Notes: a model not told the origin generated them from the letters alone. Counted from the first letter of the stretch, positions 32,519-43,746 are shown. The stretch: 64,000 bases of DNA from Paroedura picta (GCF_049243985.1 NC_135371.1:3001501-3065500), one strand, 5' to 3'. Numbers and translations are program-made.

Positions 32519-33003
32519 TGGCGAACGTTCGTTGGCACGCTCAGCGGAAAGTTTTTTAAAATGAACGGTGGACGGCGACTCCGCTTGCCGGAGGTCTAGC
32601 CGCCGATGGAAGGGGTTGTCCGCACCCAAGCACAACCACGCACCCGGAACTACACAAAGACCCACTACACATAAACCGCCCCTCATGCTAGAATCATTTC
32701 TATTGAACCCCTCTAAGCTAAACTGGAGACTGCGAGCGGCGAACGTTCGTTGGCACGCTCAGAGGAAAGTTTTTTAAAATGAACGGCGGACGGCGACTCC
32801 GCTTGCCGGAGGTCTAGCCGCCGATGGAAGGGGTTGTCCGCACCCAAGCACAACCACGTACCCGGAACCACACAAAGACCCACTACACATAAACCGCCCC
32901 TCATGGTATCACCTCGAATCATATCTATTGAACCCCACTAATTTAAACAGGAGACCGCGAGCGGCGAACGTTCGTTGGCACGCTCAGAGGAAAGTTTTTT
33001 AAA
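32519..33003. repeat. Subterminal tandem repeats of the Harbinger element
   Basis: Units beginning GCGAACGTTCGTTGGCACGC start at about 32521, 32739 and 32964 (periods 218 and 225 bp). The third unit runs into the terminal region. Conserved parts include GGAGGTCTAGCCGCCGATGG and AACCGCCCCTCATG. Subterminal repeats are typical binding sites for the Myb-like or transposase protein; that role is an inference here. Confidence 0.85.
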
Positions 33004-33514
33004 ATGCTCCCTGTACGTTGACTCCGCTAGTACTGGCCGAAGGTAGACGGGGTTTTAAGCTTTGGGCAAATGTTTGGAACGTGACGGTGTGTGCCACTGT
33101 GCTTTTGAAATACTCTTGTGGTGTCCGGGCAGAATTTCTGAAAGTGATCGTGCTTGAAAGCCAGTCGCTGTCTCGTTGCCTCGTAGATCCCCGCTCGCTC
33201 GGAGAAAAAAAATGGCGGACAGTTCGCCGGAAGTTTGGAGGAAAGGCTCGGGAGGAGGGACTTTGAAGAACCCGCAACAATGGTAACGCACAAGTCTTTG
33301 GCGCTATTGTCGCAGATTGGTTGCAGGAGTGTATCGCTATCCGGAGGGTGAATCCACTTTTCTGGATTCCCCTGAAAGCGCTACAACGAAGCGCTTTTTG
33401 CGGGTCGGTTGCAGGACTGTTGCAGATTGTCTACGACGTCGTGGGTTATGGCAAATTAGTAGCGTTTCCAATTAGCAACCATTGTGCTACTTTGAAGCCG
33501 TGCGAAATGGCCCT

Positions 33515-33660
33515 GGGTATAACACCATGCACACTCCAAAGCAGCCTTCTCTCCTGGGGGATCCGGTCTCTGTAGTCTGGGGATCATTCGTAAATCTGCG
33601 AGATCTCCAGAGCCCACCTGGAAGCTGACAATCGTGATAGTATTCAGGAAAAAAAACAAT
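33515..33660 (-). mobile_element. GTTGCCA-type MITE piece
   Basis: Starts inside the family text (ACTCCAAAGCAGCC, CTCTCCTGGGGGATC), so the right flank of the Harbinger lies in this repeat. Confidence 0.5.
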
Positions 33661-34320
33661 CCGTTTTAAATAGGGTTGCCAGGTCCCCTCCCCCCAACGG
33701 GAGATAGTGTTGTGATTGTGCTTGTGCATCTTTGCAGGCATCAGAGATGCAATATGAGAGAGTTTCATTTCTGTTAGCTGTGACAGTTAGTCACTTTTTG
33801 CTTTGTCGTGTGCGAGATTGAGAGTCTCTCTGTTCATGTTTATAAGCAAGTCAGAAAGCGTAAAATAATCTCCGTGTCTGTGTCGGGAACGTCAAAGAGG
33901 AAACAGGGCAACCAAACCAAATTGTAACGTGATGTAAACAAGGAGTATCTCCAAAGACCACTTTTACTTCAGGGGAACTGATCTTTCTGGGCTGCAGAGA
34001 AGCTGCAATTCCGGGGATCCCCAGGTCCCACTTGGAAATTGGCATTCCTCGTTTTAATATAATAACAATAATCACATCAGCAATAACAACAGCTGTGTTT
34101 TTATAGCCTGCCCTTCCCGGTTGGCTCACTATGAACCGTTGTAATACAAACCACTGGGACCTGGGGATCCCCCTGAATGACACAGAGATCAGTTCCTCTG
34201 GAGAAAGTGGCCCCTATAGTCCCTCTTCTCCCGAAACCCACGCTCTGCAGGCTCCACCCCCAACGTTTCCAGGGTTTTCCCAGCCTGGAGGTGGCAACCC
34301 TAAACCCGGGGGGAGGGGAG
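33661..34320. mobile_element. Further GTTGCCA-type MITE pieces with unassigned DNA between
   Basis: GGGTTGCCAGGTCCCC at 33675, a piece at about 33950-34060 and another at about 34145-34305 ending GAGGTGGCAACCCTA. Confidence 0.5.
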
Positions 34321-34521
34321 AAGGTGGTGCTGCTACCTAGATCTGCCAGCGGAGAAATCTACAAAATAAGCCACACTTGTCGTTCAAAGTGCATGGAGCA
34401 AGGCCATGCACAAGGGGGAAGGGCTGGGGGATTTAATCCCGGAATTAATGACATTGTGAGTTCTGCTAATTAGGAGAATTTAGAAATAGTGCTACGTGAA
34501 TGGCACTGGGTGTGTTACAGT
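34321..34521. other. Unassigned
   Basis: Nothing recognised. Confidence 0.3.
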
Positions 34522-34529
34522 GGCTAATG

Positions 34530-34665
34530 CAGGGGTAGTCAAACTGCAGCCCTCCAGATGTCCATGGACTACAATTTCCAGAAGCCCCTGCCAGCGAATG
34601 CTGGCAGGGGCTCCTGGGAATTGTAGTCCATGGACATCTGGAGGGCCGCAGTTTGACTACCCCTG
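34530..34665. mobile_element. Palindromic hAT-type MITE
   Basis: Full palindrome with the exact target duplication GGCTAATG (34522-34529 and 34666-34673). Confidence 0.93.
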
Positions 34666-34673
34666 GGCTAATG

Positions 34674-35450
34674 GGTGGCTGGTTCGTTTGTTTTTAACAA
34701 GGTTTAATTGCCATTCTAGTTTAATGCCCTATTGACATATTGTTTTATGGATCTATCAGTGAAGATAAATGATAAAATGTGGGAAAACGTCCCCGAACCG
34801 GTACCTGGGGAGGGGACAGTATATAAACCACGTAATAAAATGTGAAAAATTAAATAAAAGAAAAAATACAGGTTGAATCAATGAAAGCCTAATTAACAAT
34901 GGTGTGCTATAGAAAAATTATAGAAAAAGGGTTTACAAATTCAAGTCAAATTGAGGAAGGACTAACAGAGATTCTGGAATACATTTTTTGAAAAATGAAA
35001 TGTAAGGGTTAAAACCACCCGAGCTGCATGTCCTAGAGAGGACGGGGAAGTTAAAGCCTGTAAAATACTGATGGGCAGAGTTTGGTTTTGCATCTCCTTG
35101 CAACACAAGCAACAAGAAGGAGCTTTCAGGTAAGGCAGACCCAGGGAGGAAGGCACCAGAAGAAGCAGTGGGGAGGGTCAGATCCTGCCCTTTCTCCCCC
35201 AGGGTCAGAGGCCATGTGTGGCCAGGTCAGCCTTCTTCCAGAGGGGTGGGGGAGCTACTCTCAAAGAGGCACTTGGGGGGGGGGGAGATCCCTATTGGAT
35301 TCATTGATCCAGGTTGACCCCACTGGAAGAGAGCGGGTGGAATCAATTATTTTACACTTAGCTACAGCCAAATAAACTCTTGAGTGGTTGTCTCCAGGAA
35401 GCCCTACCATTTATTGAACTGCACTCTAATAATATCAGTGGCAATTGACT
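34674..35450. other. Unassigned intergenic DNA
   Basis: No repeat family or gene is recognised; a short G run lies near 35270-35285. Confidence 0.35.
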
Positions 35451-35454
35451 TTTC

Positions 35455-35612
35455 CCCAATCACAGTTCTCTCAGAGCTCTCTCAGCCCCATCTACCTCAC
35501 AAGGTTGCCTGTTGAGGGGGGAGGAAGGGAAGGCATTTGTAAGCAGCTTTGAGGCTCCTTTGGGTAGAGAAAAGCAGGGTACAAAAAACCAACTTCCTTC
35601 CTCCTCCCAAAT
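35455..35612 (+). mobile_element. tRNA-derived CORE-SINE, 3' half
   Basis: CAGTTCTCTCAGAGCTCTCT through TGGGTAGAGAAAAGCAGGGT. Confidence 0.7.
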
Positions 35613-36540
35613 GTAGGAGGCAGAGAGAGCTCTGAGAGAACTGTGACTGGGAAGAGGTCTTTCCCATAAACCTGCAACTTGAAATCTTTCAACTCCAGTT
35701 CCCAGAGAAAGAGCCCCAAGTGGAATCATGACACATATCAGAGGCCCCATAAAACTGGAGAAATGGAAAAGTTTACTATGAAAGCTGGAGACAGATATAG
35801 AATGAGGAGCAATTTGAAATAGAAAATAATGCATAGTTATACACTGTGTGTAATATTTTGTTAAAGCAGAATGAGAATAAAATTTGAACATAAATGTATA
35901 AAAATGGAAATTTGAATAATAACTTATTTGGCTTCTAGCTTGCCTCTTTAATGTGAGTTATCTCCTGGATTTAATTATTGCAATGGACTTTGAAATATCT
36001 GCCATAGTTAACACTGGATGAGGTGCATAAAATGAGATATATACTATAATGAAAATGACATGGTGATAAAATATAGTGGTTAGATAGACTGCTTAATGTA
36101 ATGGAAGCACAGATTGCTGTAAAGATTATGAGGAGGAGGCTGGAGAAGACCCTCCTTCTTGTTTGTTTAATATCCTGTGCAGTGTAAACTCTGAATAATG
36201 ATATGAATTGTTCTGTACAACCCCCTTGTTTTCTGTACCCCCTTTATATCTTTGTTATATACTCTGTTTTTATCTTAAAGAAATAAAAAGACCAAACAAA
36301 AATCAGCCCTAGATTATACTAGTACTGTAATTATTATTATTAATTATTATTATTACTATTTAGATCTATTACTCACCTCCCACCCTTCAGTGAACGCACA
36401 TACAGCCCATGTACAAAGTGCTCCTGATTTTTGTCTGTAAGCACACAGAGTAAAGCTCTTACGTTATATTTTGTGTACGTACAACTGAACGTGCTATTTA
36501 AAGCCCATGTTCATCCATGTTTTGTTTTGTTTTTTTAATT
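35613..36540 (+). other. AT-rich, possible LINE-1-like 3' end at about 36060-36300
   Basis: GTTCTGTACAACCCCCTTGT followed by AGAAATAAAAAGACC resembles an L1-type 3' untranslated end with an A-rich tail. The rest is unassigned. Confidence 0.3.
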
Positions 36541-36806
36541 TTGAGAGCCAGTTTGGCGTAGTGGTTAGGAGTGCGGACTTCTAATCTGGCATGCCGGGTT
36601 CAATTCTGCACTCCCCCACATGCAACCAGCTGGGTGACCTTGGGCTCGCCATGGCACTGAGAAAGTTGTTCTGACCGAGCAGTTCTCTCAGGGCTCTCTC
36701 AGCCTCACCCACCCCACAGGGTGTCTGTTGTGGGGAGAGGAAGGGAAGGCGACTGTAAGCCGCTTTGAGCCTCCTTCGGGTAGGGAAAAGCGGCATATAA
36801 GAACTA
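36541..36806 (+). mobile_element. tRNA-derived CORE-SINE (first half of a dimer)
   Basis: Head GAGCCAGTTTGGCGTAGTGG, box-B-like GGGTTCAATTCTGCACTCC, core CAGCTGGGTGACCTTGGGCT. The CTT-type tail has expanded into the microsatellite that follows. Confidence 0.8.
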
Positions 36807-36956
36807 ACTCTTCTCCTTCTCCTTCTCCTTCTCCTTCTCCTCCTCCTCCTCCTCCTCCTCCTCCTCCTCCTCCTCCTTCTCCTTCTCCTCCTCCTTCTCC
36901 TCCTCCTCCTCCTTCTCCTTCTCCTCCTCCTCCTCCTTCTCCTTCTTCTTCTCAGC
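36807..36956. repeat. Polypyrimidine (CTT/CCT)n tract
   Basis: About 150 bp of pure C/T on the plus strand, grown from a SINE tail. The minus-strand poly-arginine and plus-strand poly-proline/serine frames are artefacts. Confidence 0.95.
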
Positions 36957-37045
36957 CCTGGCCGCTTAGTGTAGTGATTAAGAACTAACAAGGTGTCGCA
37001 TTTAAGAGCATATAAGAACCAACTCTTCTTCTTCTTCTTCTTGAT
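36957..37045 (+). mobile_element. Second SINE unit of the dimer (shortened)
   Basis: CCCTGGCCGCTTAGTGTAGT then GTGTCGCATTTAAGAGCA, the same junction text as at 56760-56815, followed directly by a SINE tail. Confidence 0.7.
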
Positions 37046-37249
37046 CTTCAAAATATATTTTAATATTTTTTTCAGCGACCATGGGTGGATCTTACCTCAT
37101 TTAGGCAGGTTGACCCCACCACTGCCAGAATGACCCATGATGGCCCTGGAGGGGGAGGGGCCACAGCCATAGAAACCTTTGCTGGTCAAGGGTCCCCTAT
37201 CATGGTAGTCCCATACGTGGTGGCTGGAACCTGTGAGTTCTCCTAGGGT

Positions 37250-37470
37250 GGGTGGGTGGGTGGTGGGGTTGTTTGGGCTTTTTTAACAGCTCTAGGTAGG
37301 TTGTGGGGGGGGGGCCTACCCCAGCCTCAGGCTTGGCCCAGCGGAGCAGCCCTCTTGGCCATTTTGAGGCTTAGGGGTGGGTGGGGACCAGGGCTTAGCT
37401 CCTGTTCACCGCTTCGGCCTGGCATTTTGGTCCCGGCGGGAGGCAGGGCAGCCCACCACTCTCCAGCCAG
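37250..37470 (+). promoter_or_regulatory. Candidate promoter and 5' non-coding exon of gene A
   Basis: A GC-rich stretch ends in CTCTCCAGCCAG just before GTGAGTCC at 37471, a good donor. The next acceptor (TTGTTTCCGCAG, exon from 37682) opens the coding exon of gene A. No TATA box. The assignment is inferred. Confidence 0.35.
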
Positions 37471-37781
37471 GTGAGTCCACTTGGGGTTGGTTGGTTGGTT
37501 GATTAGGGGGCTGTTTTTAAAAATTCTGGATGGGTGGGTTGGGGGTATGACGTGTCACTTCCGGAAGCGTGGCAGGGAGCCGTGGCCAGCTGACATCACT
37601 TCAAGGTTACCACAAAGCCTGGACATTTTTTCAGGGGTCAAAAGGCTGAGACAAGGCTGCTCTAACCTCTTGTTTCCGCAGGGAGACGCCTATCGTGCCG
37701 GTCCCGAACTCGAAAGGCATGTTAACGTTTTGTTCCAGAGGCGTTTCCACTCAGAGGTAATTCCTGCGGTGTCACGGAGGG

Positions 37782-40700
37782 ATGACAACGGAAGAGCGGT
37801 GCTCTGTGGAGGAATTGCAAGGAGCAGGACACGCTGGAAGTAGCCTGCAGAGGTTACCTGAGCGGGAGGTGAAACAAGAGCCGTGCGAAGGGCTCCTTCA
37901 ACACTGGGAAGCCCAGCTGCAGGAATTCCTCAAGACCGTGGAGGCCCCTCAGCCAAAGTGGGGGGCCTCTCTAATCCCCGAGGAGCCCTCCCCATGGGAT
38001 GATGCACAAGCCTTCTTGGCTTCGTTTGAGCAGGTGGCTCAAGCCTGCCGGTGGCCCAAGGAAGAGTGGGTGGCCCGACTTCTGCCAGCCCTGGGCGGGG
38101 AAGCCGAGCAGGCCTTTAACAGGCTGGAGGCCAGAGACAGGGAGGATTATGGGAAAGTGAAGTCGGCCATCTTGCGCAGGGATGCCACGAGGAGGGAGAA
38201 GGTTCGCCAGCGCTTCAGGCGCTTCTGCTACGAGGAAGCCGAGGGGCCAAGAGGGGCCTACAGCCAACTGGAAGAACTTTGCTGCCGGTGGCTGAAATTC
38301 GAGCAGCGCTCCAAGGAGCAGATCTTGGAGCTGCTGGTCTTGGAGCAGCTGCTGACCATCCTCCCACCAGAGATCCAACGCTGGGTCAGGGAATGTGGGT
38401 CAGAAAGCTGCTCTCAGGTGGTGGCCCTGGCTGAGGAGCTCCTGCTGAGGCAACAAGACGCCCAGAGGCAAGAGAAAGAGGTAAGGTCCTTCTGCTGCAC
38501 TTCATGTGCTTCTTCTGGTGTTGGACGGAGATCTCTGCCTGCCTCCGTGCGAGGAGCCCCAGGTAGCCCAGGCAAGCTTGGACCTGTCACATCTTGGAAG
38601 CTAAGCACGGCCGACTGGTTAGTCTGGGGATGGGAGACTTCCAAGGATTTGGATGGTAGGTCCTCCAAGGAATGTCGTGGCGCAGAGGCAGGCAATGGCA
38701 AACCATCTTTGAGAAGGCCCCTTGCGTAGCTGGCAGGTGATCCTCGGATCTCCTGGCTACATGACACAAGCAGTACAATCAATAATAAATCCAGGCCATG
38801 ATATGTCTCTGTGAAGCTGCTACTCCTTGAATTTGTCCAGCCCTTAAATGAAATCTGGGCTACACAAGATCTTGCTTTGAGCCATCTTGGTGTCGTGGCT
38901 AAGACCGATGGCCTCTAATCTAAGGGACCAGATTGTCCCATTTGTGGAGGGACATCTCGGGGTACCTGGCAAATTGTACTTAGGTTGAAATTTTAAAAAA
39001 ATATATAACAATACTATTTTTGCGTTCTATGCAACTTTTTGTTGCTCCATATAGACGAAATTTTTAATCAAGTACTCCCCCCCTCCCCCGGTCAATGGTG
39101 TCCCGCTTTACCAATGTTAAAATCTAGTCACCTTACTCTAATCTGGAGAGCCAGGTTTGGTTTCCCAATCTCACTCCATGCGCAGCCAGCGGGGTGATCT
39201 TGGGCCCGTCATGGTTCTCTCAAGGCTCTCTCAGCCCCGCCTACCTCACAGGGGGGAAGGTAGGGGGAAGAGGAAGGATAGCCGCTTTGAGACTCCTTCG
39301 GGTAGTGAAAAGCAAGGTCCCAAAAAACAGCTCTTCTTCATGACTAGAGTTGGGAGCAAGGAAATGGCGTTGGGCATCATTGCCAGGATGGTGACATCAC
39401 TTCCGGGGAGAAACTGGCAGCAATGCCAGTAGCTCTAGGAATTGCCAGAAACTTTATGGTAAAACCATATACTTCCTGCAGTTTGTAGAGCTTACTACCC
39501 TGTCTTCCAGGGAGCTTGGGGTGGGAGGTCTGATTGGGGAGTGTGATTTGGAGGATTTTAATTATTTTTATCTTTTTATTGTTTGTATGCCACTTTATCA
39601 TTATTGTGCAAAACAGGGAGCTAAAAAAGGGGAGCCCGCAGGTTTCCTCCTTAACCCAAATTCTGATTCTGCTATCTGCTGTGGGTGCTAGCCGTTGGGC
39701 TAGAGCACGGGGTCCACCCTTTGCCTTCAGCGCTTGGTTCCCCATCCTGAAATGGTCCCTGCTGCCTTTGCAGATCCTGAGACCGCCTAAGGGGGCCGTT
39801 CGGAGTGTCGCCGAGGCCAGCCAGGCGATTTCTGAAACAGAGGCGGGGCAGCTGTGTTCCAAAACAAGGCAATCCGAGGACGAGGGGGGTGTCTTGTCAG
39901 GTGAGCATTCCCTTTCTGGAACATTCAGGTATTGAATATTATGCAGGACAGGCAGTTTCACCCTAGAAGAGGCAATGGATGGATTATAAAAACAGAACCC
40001 CCAAAGGCTAAACCTGGTATGGCAAATAGTGGGGGGCCTCTAGCATTTCTTCAACATCATTAATGTATAGGTTGAACACACCCCTGTTTTACACCTTTAT
40101 TGATGGGGGTTTCCTCCATCAGAGCACCTGAATTTCCTAAACCGTAGCATTTTGGTGGAGCTGTCTCATTAGACACACTGGACATGGATCCAGCTGCAGA
40201 TTTGGGAGTTTCTGCCCAAGTTTGTTCCTGTCCAATGAGTCAACAGCGGCAGCGAGATCTACAAAGACATATAATGCCTTTGTAAGACCTCTCGTAGCTG
40301 CCGCAGCCGGATGAAGCAGAGCTTGGCCGTGTTCAGTCGTGAAGCGCCCCTTCTTAAAGCCTCCCTGTTGTGGGCTTCAGATATCGTCCTCCGCCCAGTT
40401 CTCCAATGTCTTCCTCAGGAAGTTACCACATAGTTTAGATGCTACAGGCAGAGAACTAACCGGTCGGTCATTCTGTGGCTCAGAACTTTCACCTTTTTTA
40501 AAGATTGGGACCATGATGCTAGCTGTCCATCCTTGGGGAAGTTTGCCAGTGTTATTAATTTGCGTCAAGAATTTAGCAAGGACTGGAGCCCACCATGCAC
40601 TAAGAACTTAGAATCATAGAATCATAGAGTTGGAAGGGACCTCCTGGGTCATCTAATCCAACCCCCTGCACCATGCAGGACACCCACAACCCTCTCACTC

Positions 40701-41901
40701 AGCCACTGTCACCTGCCACCCCCTTGAACCTTCACAGAATCAGCCTCTCCGTCAGATGGCTCTCCAGCCTCTGTTTAAAAATCTCCAAAGATGGGAGAAC
40801 CCACCACCTCCAGAGGAACCCTGTTCCACTGAGAAACCGCTCTGTCAGGAACTTCTTCCTGATGTTTAGATGGAATTTCTTTTGCATTAATTTCATCTCA
40901 TTGGTTTGTAACACTTCAAAGCAGGGGTAGTCAAACTGCGGCCCTCCAGATGTCCATGGACTACAATTCCCATGAGCGAATGCTGGCAGGGGCTCATGGG
41001 GATTGTAGTTCATGGACATCTGGAGGGCTGCAGTTTAACTACCCCTGCTCCAAAGTAATGAAGTCCTCCCCTGGTGGTTCATTAGAGGGGAATCAGTATG
41101 CAAATAGTATAACACGAATGAACCATCATGCAAGAAGAAGGCATTTCTCAGCAGGCCTCCTTTCCCCCCACCCCACCCTTGGTTTCATTCCCCACTCTCA
41201 GATTACATTTCCCTGTAGTGCCAGCAAGGAATAGTGTTGAGGGTCTTCTCATTTCTCCTGCAGGCAGAAGATGGGTGAGCATAGAAGAAATGGAGACGAA
41301 TACCACAGAGGATTCAGAGCAGGTGGGACCTTATGGGGCGTCACTGTGGACAGAAGAAGAGTCCATCTTTCAGGATTATGAGCAAGGAGACTCTGACAGT
41401 CAACAAGATCCGGAGAAGCATCAAGATTTTCATCGAGGGGTAGCGAGAGACAACGAAACTCTGCATATTCAGGGAGGCCCCCAGGATGTCATAAAAGGCC
41501 AGCACAGAATCCTAGCTGGAAAAGGCCAAAAGACACACAGTGTTTGTGGGAAAGCTTTCAGTATGGCCACAGGTGACGTTGAATGTAGGAGGAGAAACGC
41601 AAGAGGAAACCCGTACAAATGTCCAGAATGCGGGAAATGCTTTCTCTATTGGTCAAAGTTTGTCCGACATCAGAGGACCCACACAGGGGAGAAGCCACAC
41701 CAGTGCCCCATCTGTGGGAGGAGCTTCGGCAGCAGTTCAAACCTTGTTCGGCACCAAAAAACCCACACGGGAGAGAAACCCTACGAATGCTCAGACTGTG
41801 GGAAGAGCTTCACGGAGAGAGCGAGCGTGAACAGGCACCGTCTCATGCACGCAAGCAAGAGATTGGATCCAAATGCAGAATGGGGGGAAAGGCACCTGTG
41901 A
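37782..41901 (+). CDS. SCAN-domain C2H2 zinc-finger protein (gene A), join(37782..38480, 39774..39900, 41264..41901)
   Basis: Three coding exons give 487 aa. Donors are GTAAGG (38481) and GTGAGC (39901); acceptors end CTGCCTTTGCAG (39773) and TTTCTCCTGCAG (41263). The joins are phase 0 and phase 1, and the frame stays open. Residues 30-34 read VKQEP, a sumoylation-type site. Residues 71-133 ([20 protein letters not shown] to [13 protein letters not shown]) form the capsid-like block before the SCAN domain (139-222: [39 protein letters not shown]). A degenerate finger (about 369-390) precedes three canonical C2H2 fingers (395-471) with TGEKP linkers. SCAN mediates homo- and hetero-dimerisation, and the protein is probably a nuclear DNA-binding regulator. 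The fingers are few for this family. The start is the first ATG after an acceptor at 37681. Confidence 0.88.
38570..38790 (+). mobile_element. 5S rRNA-derived SINE in intron 1 of gene A
   Basis: ACCTGTCACATCTTGGAAGC, then CTAAGCACGGCCGACTGG, then GATGGGAGACTTCCAAGGAT follow the 3' half of 5S rRNA (GGAAGCTAAGCAGGG, GGATGGGAGACC). A SINE body and a short A/T-rich end follow. Confidence 0.75.
38870..39350 (+). mobile_element. SINE pieces in intron 1 of gene A
   Basis: A truncated head at 38877-38935 (GCCATCTTGGTGTCGTGGCT) and a 5'-truncated CORE-SINE at 39120-39345 (GGTGATCTTGGGCCCGTCAT to GGGTAGTGAAAAGCAAGGTC). Confidence 0.6.
40080..40611 (-). mobile_element. LINE reverse-transcriptase fragment in intron 2 of gene A
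   Basis: Minus strand: [39 protein letters not shown] and [12 protein letters not shown]. These match the RT landmarks of L2-like LINEs (VPIFKKG, YRPVSLL, QAGFR.GRST). It is broken. Confidence 0.65.
40612..40918 (-). mobile_element. CR1 LINE 3' end
   Basis: GAATCATAGAATCATAGAGT followed by GGAAGGGACC and CCAACCCCCTGCACCATGCA is the reverse complement of a CR1 3' end with its ATTCTATG-type terminal repeats. Confidence 0.85.
40922..41047. mobile_element. Palindromic hAT-type MITE, internally shortened
   Basis: 126 bp; one arm lacks AGCCCCTGCC-type centre bases. Target duplication CTTCAAAG / CTCCAAAG (one mismatch). It sits between the CR1 end and exon 3 of gene A. Confidence 0.88.
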
Positions 41902-42175
41902 GCTGAGGACTTGTTGCCCATCTCAAAACCCACCGTTTCTTCTGATGTCATAGAATCATAGAGTTGGAAGGGACCTCATGGGTCATCTAGTCCAACCCCC
42001 CTGCACTATGCAGGACACTCACCTAGGATTGGAGAAATGGAAGAATTCACTATTTATAAGGTCCCATGCAATAATTAGCATGTTGAGTCACTGAGGAAAA
42101 GTTACCGTCTTGCAAACGAGTTGTGTTATACCCGGACCTCGTTCCGCCCCTGGAAACTGTAAAAATAAAGAAGAA
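41902..42175 (+). terminator. 3' UTR and polyadenylation signal of gene A
   Basis: AATAAA at 42164-42169. The UTR contains a CR1 3' fragment (minus orientation, about 41949-42028: CATAGAATCATAGAGTTGGA). Confidence 0.6.
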
Positions 42176-42574
42176 TCTCTGATCTGGCCCCACACATCTG
42201 CTTCTTTTCTCTTGCTACCTACAGCTGCGGGGGGGGGGGTCTTTCATCTCTTATATAGCAGCAATCTGCCCCCTTACGAGATTTGGCGGGGGGGGTGAGC
42301 TTTTAAGAGTCAAAACGCCCTTCATCAGATTCTTTTGATAGCGGTCCCGAACCTTTGGCTCTTGAAATTTCAGAACGCACACAGACCCCCCCCCCCCAAA
42401 AAAATTGGATTGGTCTCTAAATTATTCCTGGGTTTGAGCTGTTCCACGGCTGCCCAACGCATCGGCCTCGGAAACGATCTTTTATTTAAGTGTACTTTTG
42501 TGTGTGTCGCATGCTGAAATGTTGTGTGCTTCCTCAAGCAAGGGGGTACAAATGCTTGAAATAAATTTTGCTTC
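42176..42574. other. Unassigned; short retroelement tail at 42290-42340
   Basis: GAGCTTTTAAGAGTCAAAAC followed by GCCCTTCATCAGA is a repeat tail also seen near 52921. The rest is not recognised. Confidence 0.35.
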
Positions 42575-42695
42575 CTTGTAGCAGTGCCAGACTCCAGGTG
42601 GGGCCTGGGGATCCCCTGGAATGACAAGTCCTCCCCCAACCTCAGAGATCATTTCCCCTGGAGAGAATGGCTGCTTGGGAGGGTTTAGTAGCTCC
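42575..42695 (-). mobile_element. GTTGCCA-type MITE piece
   Basis: AGTGCCAGACTCCAGGTGGG and CATTTCCCCTGGAGAGAATG. Confidence 0.5.
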
Positions 42696-42767
42696 AAGAT
42701 TATCGGAAAAGATAATCTTATTGCTAAAAATGACGTGGCTTGGCCAGTCTGAGGGTACATGTTAGAC

Positions 42768-42903
42768 CAGGGGTAGTCAAACTGCGGCCCTCCAGATGTC
42801 CATGGACTACAATCCCCATGAGCCCCTGCCAGCATTCGCTGGCAGGGGCTCATGGGGATTGTAGTCCATGCACATCTGGAGGGCCGCAGTTTGACTAACC
42901 CTG
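42768..42903. mobile_element. Palindromic hAT-type MITE
   Basis: Full palindrome. The flanks TGTTAGAC and GTAGAC agree only partly, so one side of the target duplication has changed. Confidence 0.88.
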
Positions 42904-43195
42904 GTAGACAATCCCCCTCCTCTCCAAAACACCACCTTCTTTCCATAAGCTGTTCCCAATTCCAGGTTGGAAGTTTGAGTCCAGGGGCACCTTTAAGGCT
43001 CACAAAGATTTGTTCAAGGCAAAAGGGTTTGCAGGCCCCCCACACTCCTTCAGATGCAATGAAATTGGCGTTCCTAGTCCATAGTTATTGGTAAAGTGTG
43101 AGCGTTAAATTAACATATACAGCACAATGTTAATGTTTAACGCAGCAGAACCAAACAGGAATAACGACACAGCTACCCACTTGGATATAAATTCC
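42904..43195. other. Unassigned with a short repeat tail
   Basis: GTCCAGGGGCACCTTTAAGG at about 42980 belongs to the same tail family as 54170-54230. Confidence 0.35.
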
Positions 43196-43199
43196 AGGC

Positions 43200-43530
43200 T
43201 GGGAAAGGAAGGAAGGTGACTGTAAGTCACTCGGAGACTCGTGAGGCCTGCTGAGTGACCTTGGTCCTGTCCCAGTTCTCTCAGAGCTCTCTCAGCCCCA
43301 CCTACCTCACAGGGAGTCTGTTGTGAGGAAAAGAAGGCGATTGTAAGCCACTTTGAGACTCATGAAGGCCTGCTGGCTGACCTTGGTCCAGTCCCAGTTC
43401 TCTCAGAGCTCTCTCAGCCCCACCCACCTCACAGGGAAGGGTGTCTGTTGTGGTGAGAGGAAGGGTAAGCGATTGTAAGCCACTTTGAGGCTCCTTTGGG
43501 TAGGGAAAAGCAAGGTGCAAAAACAAACAA
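43200..43530 (+). mobile_element. Multimeric CORE-SINE (tandem cores)
   Basis: Two full core-plus-tail units are joined by GAGACTC(A/G)TGA..GGCCTGCTG. The final tail ends GGTAGGGAAAAGCAAGGTGC. The junction recurs at 46215 and 46405. Confidence 0.75.
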
Positions 43531-43746
43531 ACAGGTCTTCTTTTTCTTCTTTAAGACCAACCATGTTTTATTATTATTACCTTAAATAAAACTCGGTTGG
43601 TCTGAAATTTGCAACTGTACTCAAAACTTGGTCCTTGTCTTATGGGGAGGGGGAATCTTTCTGCCCCCTTTCTCCCAAACGTGCATCCTATCCCCAAGCA
43701 TTTCCTAGGCTGTCTCCTTGCACTGCACAGCCTGCAAACCAAAAAG

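Larger units (their letters stand above)
28234..33513 (+). mobile_element. Autonomous-looking PIF/Harbinger transposon
   Basis: About 5.28 kb. The ends are inverted: GGGCCATTTCGCAC on the left and its exact reverse complement on the right, with weaker matching for a further 40 bp or so (CAAAGT..GC....TGGTTGCT). It encodes a spliced DDE transposase (+) and, convergently, a spliced Myb/SANT-like protein (-). This two-gene set is the known minimum of vertebrate Harbinger elements: the Myb-like protein helps the transposase enter the nucleus and bind the ends. All exon phases are consistent. The expected 3-bp target duplication is not visible (TGT on the left, TGG on the right). Confidence 0.9.

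Noticed and set aside
36581-37051. 156-codon minus frame with about 70 arginines
   Set aside because: Translation of the C/T microsatellite and a SINE, not a gene.
38577-38665. Possible 5S rRNA gene
   Set aside because: Only the 3' half of 5S is present and it continues into a SINE body.
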